Below, one piece after another: positions 38,207-50,777 of a DNA stretch of 64,000 nucleotides. The DNA comes from Pisaster brevispinus (Eukaryota; Echinodermata; Asteroidea; Forcipulatida; Asteriidae). Made by a program: the position numbers and the translations under genes. The stretch covers positions 4,351,327 through 4,415,326 of the forward strand of contig JAMKCF010000013.1 of assembly GCA_023634235.1 (NCBI GenBank). The letters run 5' to 3'. Each line of letters starts with the position of its first letter. Positions within the stretch are counted from its first letter, which is position 1. The notes under the pieces are model-generated. The model saw only the letters and a program-made list of their open reading frames with translations, was not told the DNA's origin and made no database searches.

Positions 38207-38840
38207 AGTTTGGGTTTGAACAAAGAAAAATTGACTGGAGCGGGACTTGAACCAACGACCTCCGGATTAACGTACCGGCGCTCTACCAACTGAGCTATCC
38301 AGCCCTATGTTGGCGGTCTCCCTATTAGTCAATATCTTTGTTCGGGGTGCCAGTCAGAAGCCATACAACCGTTAACTGCCGTGTAGCCAGGGATCACACC
38401 CACGTTTACGATTCAACCTGGGAAGCGGCAGCCACGGGATCACCTTAAGGGGATGCGACTTTTTAATATATAATATCAAGTCATGAACCACAAGGGAAAC
38501 TGACTGGGAAATTTTATTTAAATAGTTCGGGTTTGAACAAAGAAAAATTGACTGGAGCGGGACTTGAACCAACGACCTCCGGATTAACGTACCGGCGCTC
38601 TACCAACTGAGCTATCCAGCCCTATGTTGGCGGTCTCCCTATTAGTCAATATCTTTGTTCGGGGTGCCAGTCAGAAGCCATACAACCGTTAACTGCCGTG
38701 TAGCCAGGGATCACACCCACGTTTACGATTCAACCTGGGAAGCGGCAGCCACGGGATCACCTTAAGGGGATGCGACTTTTTAATATTAAATATCAAGTCA
38801 TGAACCACAAGGGAAACTGACTGGGAAATTTTATTTAAAT
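38207..38840 (-). repeat. 317-bp tandem duplication of a tRNA-Asn-like element
   Basis: Two nearly identical units, 38207-38523 and 38524-38840. Each holds a 72-nt tRNA-like segment on - (38233-38304 and 38550-38621): a 7-bp acceptor stem with one G-T pair, box A TAGCTCAGTTGG, anticodon GTT with C instead of T at position 33, and box B GGTTCAAGTCC. A tail including TTCGGGGTGCCAGTCAGAAG is shared with 34170-34680 and 53965-54135. The odd anticodon loop and repeat context argue for a tRNA-derived repeat, though a transcribed tRNA cannot be excluded. Confidence 0.8.
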
Positions 38841-38859
38841 AGTTTATATATATATATAA

Positions 38860-40280
38860 AAAGAAAGAAAAACAAATAAAGATAATAAAGCAATATATAA
38901 ATAATGGAACTTGAACAATTCGCCATTTCTTTCAATCACAAAAGCATAGGCGTGCGACCGAGGGGTACAACAATCCACCCAAATTCGGGCAAAACAGTGT
39001 AAAAATTGTCGAAGAAAGCAAACAAACCTTTTTATCTAGTATTTAAAGGCAAAGCATACCTTCGGTTTTTGGAACCGTTTGATTGTTTTAATCCTATACA
39101 TGTAGGTATATACAATAAAACTAACCTGTGAAAATTTCACTTCAAAAGGTGGTTGCGTTTTTGAGATATCACCGAAAAACCGGAGCGAGTATTTCCACGC
39201 AAGAAGAATATTCCCTGTAGGAATACACGATCTGAAAATCAGATTCAAATTTTGGGGGATAAAAAGTGATATATTTTCCCATAACCGCAGTACTTCAAAG
39301 TGAAAAGTTTCTCAAATTGCATTATACTATCCAAAGCTGCTGTACTTCTTACCAAGTAAATTTTTATTGCCATTAGTTTTCAGAGTCTTTACCAAACTAT
39401 ACCTTCCTTTTAAGAAATCGGTTGTAATTTTTGTATCCGTATAAAACTTCGAGCAAATCGACCCCTCTACCACCCTTGGCCAAAGAGTTCCCACCATACG
39501 CCCTTGGTTTTTAATTCCGTTTCTCAACTGAAAGTTATAACACGGAGTTTGTCATGTCGATAAAAAAATGATTTGCCTCACGTCTAAAGATTTTAGGGTT
39601 GTGAATCGCCTTTAGTCATTCGAAAAATGGACAAACTGCTAAAGAAAAGCCCTAGTCGGTAAGAGTGAGTTCACATAGAGAGTTGGCCTACCAAGTTCCG
39701 ATTTTCCAGAACAAGTTTTTGTAGGCCAACCCTGGAATGAATATTCAAAGAATGAAATGGACTTGCTTATGCAAAAGGTGATTTTGGTGACGAACAAAAG
39801 TATTGCCTGTTCTGGCGTCACGGTATTTCGATTGGGGATGTTTCTTTTACGACTTGAACGTTAACACGGTCGTATTTAATTTAGCAGTCTTAGACTGTCC
39901 AGATGCCGTAAAAAGGAATTAAAACTACCATCATCGATCCAGTGCAGCGTAGACAGTGTACAGAATGGTCCAACCTATGCAGCATAGATCGGTTCAGGAC
40001 AACAACAAAAAACGTTCATTCAAAAATAAATATTAAACAAAAAGAAACAAATAAACAAACCTAAAAGTCAAACAACAATTAAGTTTACAAGTTTTCAAGA
40101 AAAGGAAAACAAGAAGAAGAAAGGACTACATAAAGCCCCGGTGGGACAGTCGCCGTTGCACTGCACTGATGTCGCGTTGTATACAAATGAGGACTCTAAT
40201 CTGGGCTAGGTCAACGTAGGTGCCTAATGGACCCTCTTGCACGCGCGTCATACGCGGCGACTTTGCCATGCCCAACCATT
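38860..40280. other. No gene recognised
   Basis: AT-rich sequence with no convincing exon or long repeat. An A/AAC-rich patch lies at about 40005-40115. Confidence 0.5.
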
Positions 40281-40286
40281 TTGGGA

Positions 40287-40573
40287 GTCAACTGGGCCCA
40301 ATTTCATAAAGCTGCTTTAGCATAAAATGTAGCTAAGCATAACATAATGTAGCCAGTCAAAATGGTCATGAATTGTTGAAGTAATTACTAATGTAAACCA
40401 GCAGCCTTTAAAACTCAAAACCAAACTTTTGGGTCAAAACGAGCTCTGAGTTTGGTTTCACAAACAGCTAAGATTTATCTTAAGATGAGTTTTTTAGTGT
40501 TACCATTGGTGATTTTGTATTGAGACATCACACTTTTCTACAGCAGTTCGTAGCTCTTTGTGAAACTGGCCCA
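40287..40573. mobile_element. Half MITE A plus MITE B
   Basis: 40287-40370 begins GGGCCCAATTTCATAAAGCTG (family A left half only). 40448-40573 is family B, from TTTGGTTTCACAAACAGC to GCTCTTTGTGAAACTGGCCC. Confidence 0.55.
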
Positions 40574-40599
40574 GGACAAGCAGGCCTTCCTTGTTTCGT

Positions 40600-40850
40600 T
40601 TCAATTTCCAATTCATTCCAAACTCGCATTTATTTTCTTACTTTCCGAACAACACATAACCCCAACAAAATCGAATTTAAGAAGTAATCATAAATCCAGT
40701 TTTACAAGACAGAAATCAAAGTAAGTGTGAAGGCATCTTCTGGAAGCCGGGGCTTGTGGTGAAATCACTGATGTGCGGACAAACAGAACAAAAACAGGAA
40801 CAAGAACGGACGGACAGCCCAGCTGAACAAAGACAGAAATGTGCAAATTT
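40600..40850 (-). mobile_element. 5'-truncated LINE 3' UTR fragment
   Basis: TTCTGGAAGCCGGGGCTTG and the following AGAACGGACGGACAG-type block match the 3' UTR of the LINE at 19845-20100 (TCTGGAAGCCGAGGCTTATG, GAACGAACGGACAGAC). The leading ATTCATTCC resembles that LINE's ATTCATTCATT end. Confidence 0.65.
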
Positions 40851-41539
40851 AACTCCAAGGTACAATCAAGTCAGCTCTGATACACACCGGTATTTGCTCA
40901 ATTCGCACATAGAGAGGCATAATTGTAAATATATCACAACAATTTATTTTATAGCTATGTTTACCATGATCATTTTTTTCGACAGACATCTGTTTGTGTG
41001 ATCGTGGCGTGAAGCACTAAACATCACGTCAATCATCCAGCTCATCTGCCCCAGCCTGATTTGTCGCCCGTTGTTTGGTCGTTATTGCCGGCCCAGCCAT
41101 GGGGGAACCGAGCCCCAGACTGCCCATATTTCACCCTTAGGCTGCCTGGCGAATTATGCCCCACCGTAAATTCACGGTTGAGAGGCCAACTTGCCAAACT
41201 CAATGCCAACAGGTGATCAGTCTGTACATCCCCACGTTCTTCTTCTCTTTCCAAATGAAGTTGTTTGGTTTTGTATTATAATATTATGTACTTAATGTAA
41301 TCATGAGAAAAGGACAATACTTCATTGTCCGAATTCATATGGCTATTCGTTGACCCCCCCCCCAAAAAAAAATATATATATATGAGAAAACATCAAGTTA
41401 AAACATCATCATCCAAGAACGCTATCCGTCTAAATACGGACATAGTTTTCTTAGCGTAAAGTCATTGTATATGAAGTGCTACTTGCACGGGAAAAAACCC
41501 ACAGCAGATAGATAACCCATGGTAATTTAATATGGCATC

Positions 41540-41796
41540 AGGCTTGCTCTGTGGTTTCTTTCCCTGCCCTTCACCTCAGTGGACTCCGGTTCGAATCCCA
41601 CCTCGAGTCTTGCACGTGGATTGTGTGATCAGTTCCTGATTGCGTGGGGTTCTTCCCACTCTGGGTTTTCCCTCCCCACATCTAAAAACTGAAACTTTTT
41701 CCTCTCGGTCCCCTGATCATCATCATGTTATTAGGGGGCCTAGTGCTTGCGTTGTTGGATGTGCAATTAAAAATAAAATAAAATAAATAAATAAAC
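41540..41796 (+). mobile_element. SINE with AAATA-rich tail
   Basis: A box-B-like GGTTCGAATCCCACC (41589) is followed by CGTGGGGTTCTTCCC, GGGTTTTCCCTCCCCACATC, and a tail of AAAATAAAATAAATAAATAA at the + end. Inverted relatives lie at 14570-14800 and 42606-42805. Confidence 0.65.
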
Positions 41797-42012
41797 GGGG
41801 GTTTCCGAAGTAAATGACTTCGGCTACAGCTATGGTAGTTGGCTGCAACGACAACGTTAGCCACCGAAGAAGCCATTCTGACACGGCCTATGATATGCTA
41901 AGAAAATAATATCCACTCACAAACCCCACTACACTTTCAGCTGTTAACCTGATTCTGCTAAGCAAAATATGTATGTGCGTATAGTAAATGTGTCGCCAAA
42001 GCTACCGGTATA

Positions 42013-42115
42013 TGAATTGTCCCCCATTTGCAGGACTAACGAAGTATGTAACTACAACTGATGAATTTGTCACTCATTTGCAGGAATAACGAAGTATGTC
42101 ACTACAACTGATCAA
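42013..42115. repeat. Two tandem copies of a ~52-bp unit
   Basis: AATTGTCCCCCATTTGCAGG and AATTTGTCACTCATTTGCAGG each lead into ACGAAGTATGT and ACTACAACTGAT. Confidence 0.8.
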
Positions 42116-42605
42116 TAACAATCTTATTTTAGGTTAGTATAAAAACCACTGGACCATCGTAAAATTGCGACTCCCTGTCATGTCACTTGTGCACTTTAAT
42201 GGCAATCATAACTACTAAATTTCATTTTAAAACAGATGCCAGACTAATGTGCGCTTACAGCGTCGCTCAGTTCGTTATACACTAAATTGGAGGGGAGGAA
42301 AACAATACGGCCACGCTCTTTGATAAAAGGTCTTTTAACATAATACGTCCAGGGGTCAGTTTAATAAAAGATGTAAAGAGACGTTTTCTGCTTACAGTAT
42401 AGCCCACAGCATATTTTCCATTTCATCCACTCTACAGTTTATCGTAAAGTAAAGCAATTGGCTAACTTGCCGCTAATTCTAATACACAGACGAGTATTAA
42501 AAGCAATACTGATGGAATCATTTGGATGCACACATGCAAACTGTTCTTTATTTTATACGAAATTAGTCTTTTGCCTTTTTTTCATTACACGTCCAACAGC
42601 GTATA

Positions 42606-42805
42606 ACACTATAACACAGGATGGTTAGGAGATGAGCAACAAATGTTCAGCTTTAGATGTGGGAGGAAAATCCCAAAATGGGGGGAAACCCAACCATTCA
42701 GGTTGAGACTGAGAAACCAAACCACATGTAAGGTTCCAAGTCTGAGGTGAGATTCGATCGGAAATAATACACCAATTGATCCCCCTTTTACGAAATTGGG
42801 CTCTG
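42606..42805 (-). mobile_element. SINE-like repeat, inverted relative of 41540
   Basis: On - the order TCGAATCTCACCTCAGAC, GGTTGGGTTTCCCCCC, TTTTCCTCCCACATCTAAAG, CTGAAC parallels 41589-41690. Nothing else recognisable up to 43460 except a G14 run at 43340-43353. Confidence 0.6.
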
Positions 42806-43466
42806 TGTATAGAGTTAGCATGCAAGATAGAAAGGGGAAACATTATTGTAGGCCCTACATGTCTCAAAACACGGTTTGTGAGGTAGGTAAAACCTTATAA
42901 CTGAACGCGTTTTCTCAATCCTATAGTTATTCCATGACAAACTGGATTGAAAGAACCACATGAGAAATAAACGAGGAGAAATCCAACAATGTCACACGAA
43001 CCCGCTTTTGATCCTTTCCGCATGAGGCAATCGGCACAACTTAAGCCCAGACTATTATGTGCTTGAGATTTCATACCTCGCTCCGCGATCTAACATACTC
43101 GCCGGAAATATATCGCCAAGGGAATGGAGTCTAATGGTTTGTTTACCCTCGTAATCGCGAGAGAATGGTCAGATAGGAAGCGCAGCTAATTTTCCTGAAA
43201 CATTACTCGCCCCCTGAGGCTCAGAGGTTTAGCAATTTTGCACCCTAAGAAAAACCAGCTGTTATTTTGCACGGTATCTATAGGATCTGGTTTGCGTTGA
43301 TGGTAACGTGTACTGATTTGGATATGCATTGACCTTGATGGGGGGGGGGGGGGTACATATCCGTCTGGTGCATTCCATGATCATCCTAGCCTGCGTCAGT
43401 CAGGTCCACAGGCTGGAAAACTGTGTTCCACTGTATACTTTTTGAGGCTTTGCATGGTGAGGTATC

Positions 43467-43616
43467 AATGTATATTCGGTTTGCGATAACACCATGTGTA
43501 TATCTTACTAGCTATGTATAGATTTGTTCTTAGAGAACGAGAACCTAGTTCTCTAAGAACAAATCTACATGGCTAGTAGATATACACATGGTGTTACCGC
43601 AAACCGAAAATACATT
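43467..43616. mobile_element. Near-perfect hairpin, ~70-bp arms
   Basis: The left arm 43467-43538 and right arm 43548-43616 are reverse complements with only a few mismatches around a 9-base loop (GAGAACCTA). The arm ends read AATGTATATTCGGTTTGCG and its complement. No coding content. Likely a young foldback MITE. Confidence 0.8.
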
Positions 43617-43909
43617 GTGTTCCACTAGTAGAACAAATTTCTTGTTTTTCAGAAATAAAGATGGTCGGAGTCCTTGCTCTATCTGCTCGGAGTTAAACTG
43701 ACACAAAAATGTTCAGGCCCCACGGAATCCGGAATCCGGATCGATTCTTACCCGGGAGTTTTCAGAGTGCAAGTCAGAGTATAAAAGAACCGAGTGTTTG
43801 GTGGAAATTGTTTGTGCACAATTTCTTTCAGCGGAAAAGATGTGTTAGGAGAGATTACAAAATAACGGCCCTCCCCCTTGCCCCCCCCCCCCCAACCTGG
43901 TAACGCCAC

Positions 43910-43990
43910 TGCTCAGAAGCTAAAATGAGGAAAGACTCTGCCGAACTTGAGGCCGAAACCACTTTTTCCATATACCTGGTAGGTCATTTT
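43910..43990. repeat. Fragment of the repeat seen at 1-230
   Basis: Reversed relative to 1-230: AAAGACTCTGCCGAACTTGA and CATATACCTGGTAGGTCA. Nothing recognisable from 44000 to 44930. Confidence 0.45.
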
Positions 43991-44930
43991 GGTTGGGAGG
44001 CATTTTCCCAAAGGCTATTTTTGTCTCTGATATTTAGGAAGCATAACATGTTGGTACGTCCTCTATGATTCTGTACAGTACATGAAATATATTGAATTAC
44101 AGAAGATGGGGGTCACGCTTCAACAGAGATGTCTAAGGCTGAAAAATACAGTGACAATTTTCAGAAAAAAGTGCATCTCCATTTCGCTACGAAAACATAA
44201 GTAACACCAAAATCAACACGAATAGCAACAAGGCGTTTTTAGACATCGTCACTCCTAGCTTTTCAGTCTCGACTTTCGGCGCCGAATTCATCATCAGTTC
44301 CCATTTCTGTCAAGGCTGGAGTTTAATCTCCTCTAATATTCAATATTCATAACCAGATATGATGTTATGTAATTCTGACAGGGTACTAATTCAAGGCAAG
44401 CAGATTTCCTAAACCCTGCAAATGATATTGTAAATTGGCAGTGACAGAGTTGCGTATGGACAGCTCACGACGAAAAACGTTCCCGCCATTATGCTATATA
44501 GTTTGTGCACGTGTGTCAAATCTGGATTGGGGGGGGGGGCTACAAAATGTGTCGATTTTGTTTGGTCTCGTGAATGGATTGGAACAACTCACCTTTTGTT
44601 CGTACTACAAAACCATCCAACAATGTTACCCCAAAGTATACGATGAAAACTTATCAAAAGGACAGAGGAAATACAGTTGGTTTGACACGAGATGTTGCAA
44701 CTTGTTAATAAAAGCACGTGGGCAACACTGAGTATCGTCAGAGGCCAGTATCCGAACATAAGGTGACCCAGTCGACCGAAAATAACAAAGCTGTTGAGGT
44801 TTCAGCCTATTCGGTCATCAGAATCGCAGAAAAAAAGTGAAAAAGGGGGTGACAATATATAGTAAAAATGCTTCCTTGTTCCCAATCATCGGATTGTCGA
44901 CTCGCGAAATCATTGCTTTCCTCATTTACA

Positions 44931-44933
44931 AAA

Positions 44934-44972
<39 letters not shown>

Positions 44973-44973
44973 A
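44931..44973. repeat. (AAAT)n microsatellite
   Basis: Pure AAAT tetranucleotide run of about eleven copies. Confidence 0.95.
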
Positions 44974-45991
44974 ACAAAATATAGCATTCCAAGCACGTTT
45001 TAAGGGAAGTTTTCTACCATGACTAAAAATGCAAGGTAAGTGCAAATTAATGTGTCAACACAAATAATTGCTTTCAATCTTACCGATGCTGGGTACACCC
45101 TTTAAAGTTGGTGCTTCTTGTCTCTTGAAACTTGCCAAATACTATGAAGATTCCTGAGTGGGAAAAAATGAGCAAAAGTTAGCACAGGATGAGATAAGCT
45201 ATGAATTAAATAATTCTCTAGATTGAAAACTACCGCCCAAACCAAGTATTTAACCTTTCTTGTAAATTAAGACAACATTTCCTGTTTGTACGGGAGGTGA
45301 TGGTTGTTATTAGTTCTCTTCCTGTTCCCCCTCCGACATGAGGTCTCTTCCTTCTAAAAATCACTCAAATCAACGAACACCTGACATTAAAAACCCCTGA
45401 CTATAGCGACAAACCACATATTGACTAACTACAGGTAATTTTTTTAAATGAGGTCTTAATCTCAATTTGAAAAATCTGCCTTAAAGATGCTGTGCGGAAA
45501 TTTTTCAAAAGTATCACCTTTTTAATTAAAAAAAAAAAAAAATTGCAATATTAATTGTTTTCAACTTTTCAACCCATTATTTAAACAGGTCACACAGTGT
45601 CTGTTCAAGGACAGACACTATTGAATATGAGTATTCATAAACCAATGATCACAATTAATTTATTTCCAGGCAGCACACAAACAGAACAAACACAAATGTA
45701 AAAACGTAAATAGGTTTACAAAAGACAAACCTGAGGATAACCACGACGATAAAAACCTACAAACAGGACATGGAAATATTCCTTTGACTTCATTCATTCT
45801 CATCCCGTTACTTGAATTTAGAAAATTGGTCTCTATTCTATGATGATCCTGTATGGCTCGTCCAAAAAAGAAAGAAATCCGTGCCAACAATGATTTTTAA
45901 AACAAAAACTTTCATTAATAGCTCTGTACGTAGACCTAGGCGGTATATTTCCACTCGAAGTCAGGGGTATTATGCAAGTAGGATGGTGTCT

Positions 45992-46116
45992 TTAAAGGGA
46001 CATTTTAACGAACATTATATAATATTTTCGTTAATATTTACGTGAATATTCACGATTTGGTGCACAAACCCTTAATATTCACGTAAATATACGTTCTTTG
46101 TTAGATGTCCCTTTAA
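45992..46116. mobile_element. 125-bp MITE with TTAA ends
   Basis: TTAAAGGGACAT at 45992-46003 and its complement ATGTCCCTTTAA at 46105-46116 are perfect 12-bp termini, extendable with mismatches. Both ends lie at TTAA, the target site used by piggyBac-type elements. The interior has two AATATTTACGTGAATATT-like palindromes, as in the array at 2095-2400. Confidence 0.7.
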
Positions 46117-46119
46117 GGC

Positions 46120-48080
46120 CACCATAACAGAACTCCGCTTTGCAAAAATTAAATCATAAAGTTTGCATGTATGACGAAAGTTAAACAAAACCAAGGTCAA
46201 ACTTTACCCTTACGGCTATTCATTAACAACACCATACACCCTTTTCACTTCCGCCGGTCAGTGAATGATTTTTCCGGGTGTCAGGAAAGAGAAGCCTCTG
46301 ATTGGCTGAGGCGAACTCATATTCTCAAGTCACCAACCCCCGGCCACCCAGCTATACCGGTACCTACTTTATAATATGATATGTTTCATTCCATGTTCTC
46401 AATAAAATCCAACGGCTTGAATTCCGGTATCCTTTGTGATGAAACGATTTTTCAAAGTGGCGTACGTCGCGAACATTAACACTTGAGGCCCGAAAAGCCA
46501 TCGTTCAACCTTTTCTCAATTCTTGCAGAGTTGAACAAGTTTTCTGATGAAGGTTGTGAGCAAGGCTGAGTAACTGCAGGGAATACTGTTGAGGTAGGCG
46601 TAAATAATAATTACCTTTTCTTATTTTCCAAGAGTTTGCGGACACCTACTTGCACTGTGGATCTATCTGAACTTGTTTGCTTCACAATTAGTTTAGCATT
46701 CAAGTCAACGATGTTTTCTATGTCCACATGCACGCCATGGTCTTGTCTGATTTAAAATAGTAACAACTCTACAAAACCACCGCAAGCTAGTTCTCTTGAC
46801 CGCATCTTTTAAACGAGTTTTTATTTAAAAGAAGGTCTAAATTTCTATCACTCTTTTAGGGTGAAAATTTGGCATTGGAATCACCAGAACATCAGCCACT
46901 GCATGTTCCGCAAGTGGAGTAAAAATGTAAGTAATTCACTGGTAAGTTAGATCTTGCTTTAGATCTTGAAATGTACAATCCGAGGGTTCATGTTTTCGAG
47001 CTAAAGGTATTGTAGAAAGACGTTTAAAAACTGTAAGAAGATGAATGTCCGAGTTCTCATGGCAAAAACTTCTTTCTGGTTTGCTAAAACGATTGCCATG
47101 ATGGTTGTGGATGGAAGAAGACAGATGCATCAAATCGCAAAGAATTGTTGTTCTTGTAAAAGATAATATCTAAGTTTGACGTCTTGATGCAATGCTTTAT
47201 GTCGGATAATTGTAATGCAGACGGTTACGTTGCTTCTAAATCAATGCGGACACGACTCCGTTAAAACATTTTTCAGACAAAATCACACCGTGTTAGTACG
47301 ATTTAATCGTCACGGTCTATCGTGCAATGTTATAATTTATTACGTTTCATGATCATGAAATCAACACCTTGGGTGTGAGATCCAATTTAGAAAACTACAC
47401 CAGTTTTTACGAGTTCGGAATTGCACCCTAGAGATACGCGGCAGTAAATCTTAACCAGTCTGTTATAAAGAGTTGAAAAGGCACCTTAGTTTTAGGAAGA
47501 ATTGTTTTCAACCACCGAAAATGTATTATAATAGGCCTAAGAAAGGACAACACAGAAAAGAAAATACTGTCTAACCCTCTGTATTCTACCTCCCTAGTCT
47601 CTTGAAAACTGCACACATTCCCCCACTGATATTCGCGCTCAGTTTTAAAATTTTCTAAACCGATTTTAACAATGAGGGTTATTCGCTTATTTCATTTTTC
47701 CACAAGAAGTATTTTGTTTCAGTATTCAATTAAAAAAAATAAAATAATAGATGCCTCAAGTTTAGAGAAAGTGTCCCCAATCAGGAATGCTGTCCGGTGT
47801 ATGGGCCTACTACTTGATACCAATTTAATTCTGCAAAAAGACAATTGTCTTTCTATTTTTCAGACTTAATGTTAGCAAGTGTATCATTTCATACCATTCC
47901 ATACCACAGCAAAATGTATATGTTTGTTTTTGTTATGAGTTTCTTCCTTCATGTTTTCATAAAATTGATCTGGGCACAATTTTCTAACGCTATCTACCGG
48001 TAAGAAAGTATCGTGTGCTTACTGTAGCAGAAAAACACACTCATAATGGATTTGCACTGTTGTGTCACTCGTTTTTCTCA
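46120..48080. other. No gene recognised
   Basis: Short open frames on both strands, no family resemblance and no paired splice sites that I trust. Confidence 0.45.
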
Positions 48081-48081
48081 C

Positions 48082-48105
48082 AAGAAGCGCCACAGCGCTT
48101 CTTGC
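48082..48105. repeat. Perfect 10-bp stem hairpin
   Basis: CAAGAAGCGC, a CACA loop, GCGCTTCTTG. Followed by more GCTTAC/GTAAGC inverted motifs to 48150, possibly the core of a MITE-A relative. Confidence 0.7.
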
Positions 48106-48894
48106 CGGTAAGCTAGCTTGCCTTTTGCTTTGCTTACGGTAAGCAGTTTTTATGAACAGAGACGCTGCAATCCTGCCAATGACCGCTCTGGAAGCCGAAA
48201 ACGTCTGCGTGCATGCAGGCTGTAGAAAGTTGGGCCCAAGTAGAGGGGGTCGACAACCTTGATTGTTTTTTGACAGGATTCGGACCAATACAGTAGATAC
48301 TACAGGTGCTAAAATGTTCACCCTTGATTTGTTCTGATCTGCTCAAAATATAAAACAGATCGGATACTCGACTCCGTGAGCTTCAAGGTCTCGATACGAC
48401 TTCGCGGTTTTATACGGTCCCATCCTCAGACAGATGAAATTATGGTCATAAATCGTGACTCTGTGATAAATCCATCTGTACGTTTTTAAAGACTTCCCCC
48501 TTTGGACCATCTCTGCGGGTCTTAGCGCACGTATAATTGCTGTGTTTTGATTCTCCACTCTGAAAGAGGACATTGTAGTCTTTAATTCTACCTCCATGGT
48601 CTTAGTGAGAGGACACCACCCACAACAGAGTTTCGCTAAAAAGGATGGGCTCAAGGGAAAGTATTTTTGGGTCTTGATTTCGCGTCTTCGATTCACGAAC
48701 GAAAGTTTTAGTGACAATGACATACGAGTGGTTATTACTAACCGAAACTTAAGTTTCATAAACTTTTGTTATGGCTTCAAATAACAGTCGACTGTGAAAT
48801 TGAGAGGTACCTGACACACTATCAAGGTCAGTGAAACTCTTTCTTCAGTGTGAACTAGTTTGTAACAGTGACACGTACTGGCCGTAAGCCCCCT

Positions 48895-49160
48895 AAACCA
48901 GGCTGTCTGCTACTTTCGCTCGGCCCCAGCGGCCTATCCAGGACCGCTGGGATGGGCTAATCAGCTTGCACAGATTCTTGTTCAGGAAGTACGTCATGCG
49001 TGCAGTGCTTGCAGTGTGAGTGTGATGCATGATGGGACTGAGCATTAACCAATGAGCGTGCTTGATACGTTTGCCCATCCCAGCGCCTTTGGTTTTAAGG
49101 CAAGGCGCTGGGGACGAGCGAATCTGCTACTGGCGATAACAGACCCTGCCCTGGCTTAGG
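48895..49160. mobile_element. Inverted-repeat element of ~265 bp
   Basis: The left arm (CCAGGCTGTCTGCTACTTTC then GCTCGGCCCCAGCG) pairs with the right arm (CGCTGGGGACGAGCGAATCT then GCTACTGGCGATAACAGACC), with mismatches. The centre includes CAGCGG/CCGCTG pairs. A 61-codon - frame inside has no family match. Confidence 0.6.
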
Positions 49161-49658
49161 TATTCCTCTGCTTCCTGATTAGTTTTCATAATATTCTTGC
49201 GGCTCATGCCATACTTAAAGTAGTCCCGTAATTCTTCAGATATATTATGTCAATCCCCTTGTTGTTACCATCCTCTCTGTTCACCCCCCCCGCTTTCCTC
49301 TGCGTGCTTTTATCACTATCATCTGTTTCCACTTGACTGCTTTTGTTCCACCAGTATACCTGACGTCAGGCAACTATTTCTGAGATATGTACTATTTCTG
49401 AGATATGTTATTTCTGTCTATAGCTAATATTTCCATTTGCGAGATATTTCTAATTTCCTAAGTTTTCACCTATACAAATTTTAAAGGAAAAGTACGCCAT
49501 TTGGGGGGAAGAGTAGGTTATTTCTGACTTTTTGTTAGTATTCAATAAAGACACCACACAAACAATCAGGGAAAATTTTTGTCGATTTCGATGTTCGCGT
49601 TTGAATGGAAACTTAAGAGGGGGTAGTTGTCATGCAATGTGTGCGGGTTTGTATTAGG

Positions 49659-49688
49659 CTTATTTCAATTGCGGCAATTGAAATAAGT
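49659..49688. repeat. CTTATTTCAATTGC palindrome
   Basis: A near-perfect 29-bp palindrome, CTTATTTCAATTGCGGCAAT then TGAAATAAG. A related copy is at 56237-56266. Otherwise 49160-50640 shows no gene. Confidence 0.7.
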
Positions 49689-50644
49689 AACAACTATTTT
49701 TTTTGCAGGCTCTTCAAAGTGTATTACCTTGACTTGTTTTTAGTATATCAGATGGGATAATCTTTTGGAGCACTACTGCTGGTGAAATTCATAGGCCTAA
49801 TCAGTGCGTTTTTAGACTGAAGCCTATTATAGCGCCCCCTCTCGATGATATTAATATGTGAGAATTCGGAGGTTTTCCGTCATAATGATCCCTCTCTCTA
49901 AATATGTTTCGTTTGGTAGAGTCGATTACAAAACATTGTTTCAATTTCGAGACCGTGTCTTTCCTTTTAAAAATCTTCCACATTCATCATTTAATTACAG
50001 GCGAATTCCGGAGCGGTTTGGTAATTGCATTATATAGTTAAATCCTCTCCAAATGTGACAGTTTTTATTTCACGGGGATGCCCGTGATTTATGTGTGACT
50101 CTAAAATAAAATCCAGCATGGTGGCCTTGCTGATTGAGTTTTATGGTTGAAAACTTGAGAGAAAAAGAGAGAGAGAAATATTCACTCCAGTTTTATGTGA
50201 GGGATTGGTTTACTTTGTTATGCAGTAATTTTAAGGCTCCACAGTTTTATGGTTCTCGTGGGTCCTTTTTTCGGAACGTTTTTTTTTTGTCGTTAAATTT
50301 TAACTTTATATTATAATGGGAAAACAAACACAGCGGCCGGCACAATGTAGAGACTGTGATCTGCAATGAACAACTGGAAACTGTTTTCACACAAAGATAT
50401 TACTGTAAAATCAACAATTTTATGCAACTGTGACATTCGAAAAAAACAATTCTAACTTCTCAATGTAGAGACTTTGCAATGAAATTATTGGCCACTTTTT
50501 AAATACAAAGGTAGGCCTGCCGACTTAAACATTTTCACAGTAGAGAAAAACAGCTGTAAGCTCCCTTCATTCAACTCTACTTTTGAATATTTGCTTTTGC
50601 AATCAAAATTACATCAACTTTATTTGTTGTGCTTTTCTTTCCAG

Positions 50645-50777
50645 ATTTATTGTACGCCAAGAAACTGTCAGAAGACAAAGACTGGTGGTTCAGTTGAAGG
50701 TGCTTTGGAGCTAACTGGACGTAATAGGAAGTCTAATTAGTAATAGTGTCAATCGGAGCGTGTCAATCCACAGAAGG
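50645..50777 (+). other. Lipase 5' UTR part of first visible exon
   Basis: The acceptor TTTTCTTTCCAG ends at 50644, so transcription probably starts further upstream in a non-coding exon. The ATG at 50778 is the first ATG followed by a signal peptide. Confidence 0.5.

Noticed and set aside
38550..38621. Functional tRNA-Asn(GTT) gene on the - strand
   Set aside because: C at position 33, a mismatch at the base of the anticodon stem, and membership of a dispersed family point to a tRNA-derived repeat.
44435..44731. 98-codon + frame with Cys-rich C-terminus
   Set aside because: Interrupted by a G10 run giving artificial Gly residues; no homology recognised and no splice support.
48343..48759. 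138-codon - frame
   Set aside because: No family resemblance, no neighbouring splice sites in a consistent phase, length compatible with chance.
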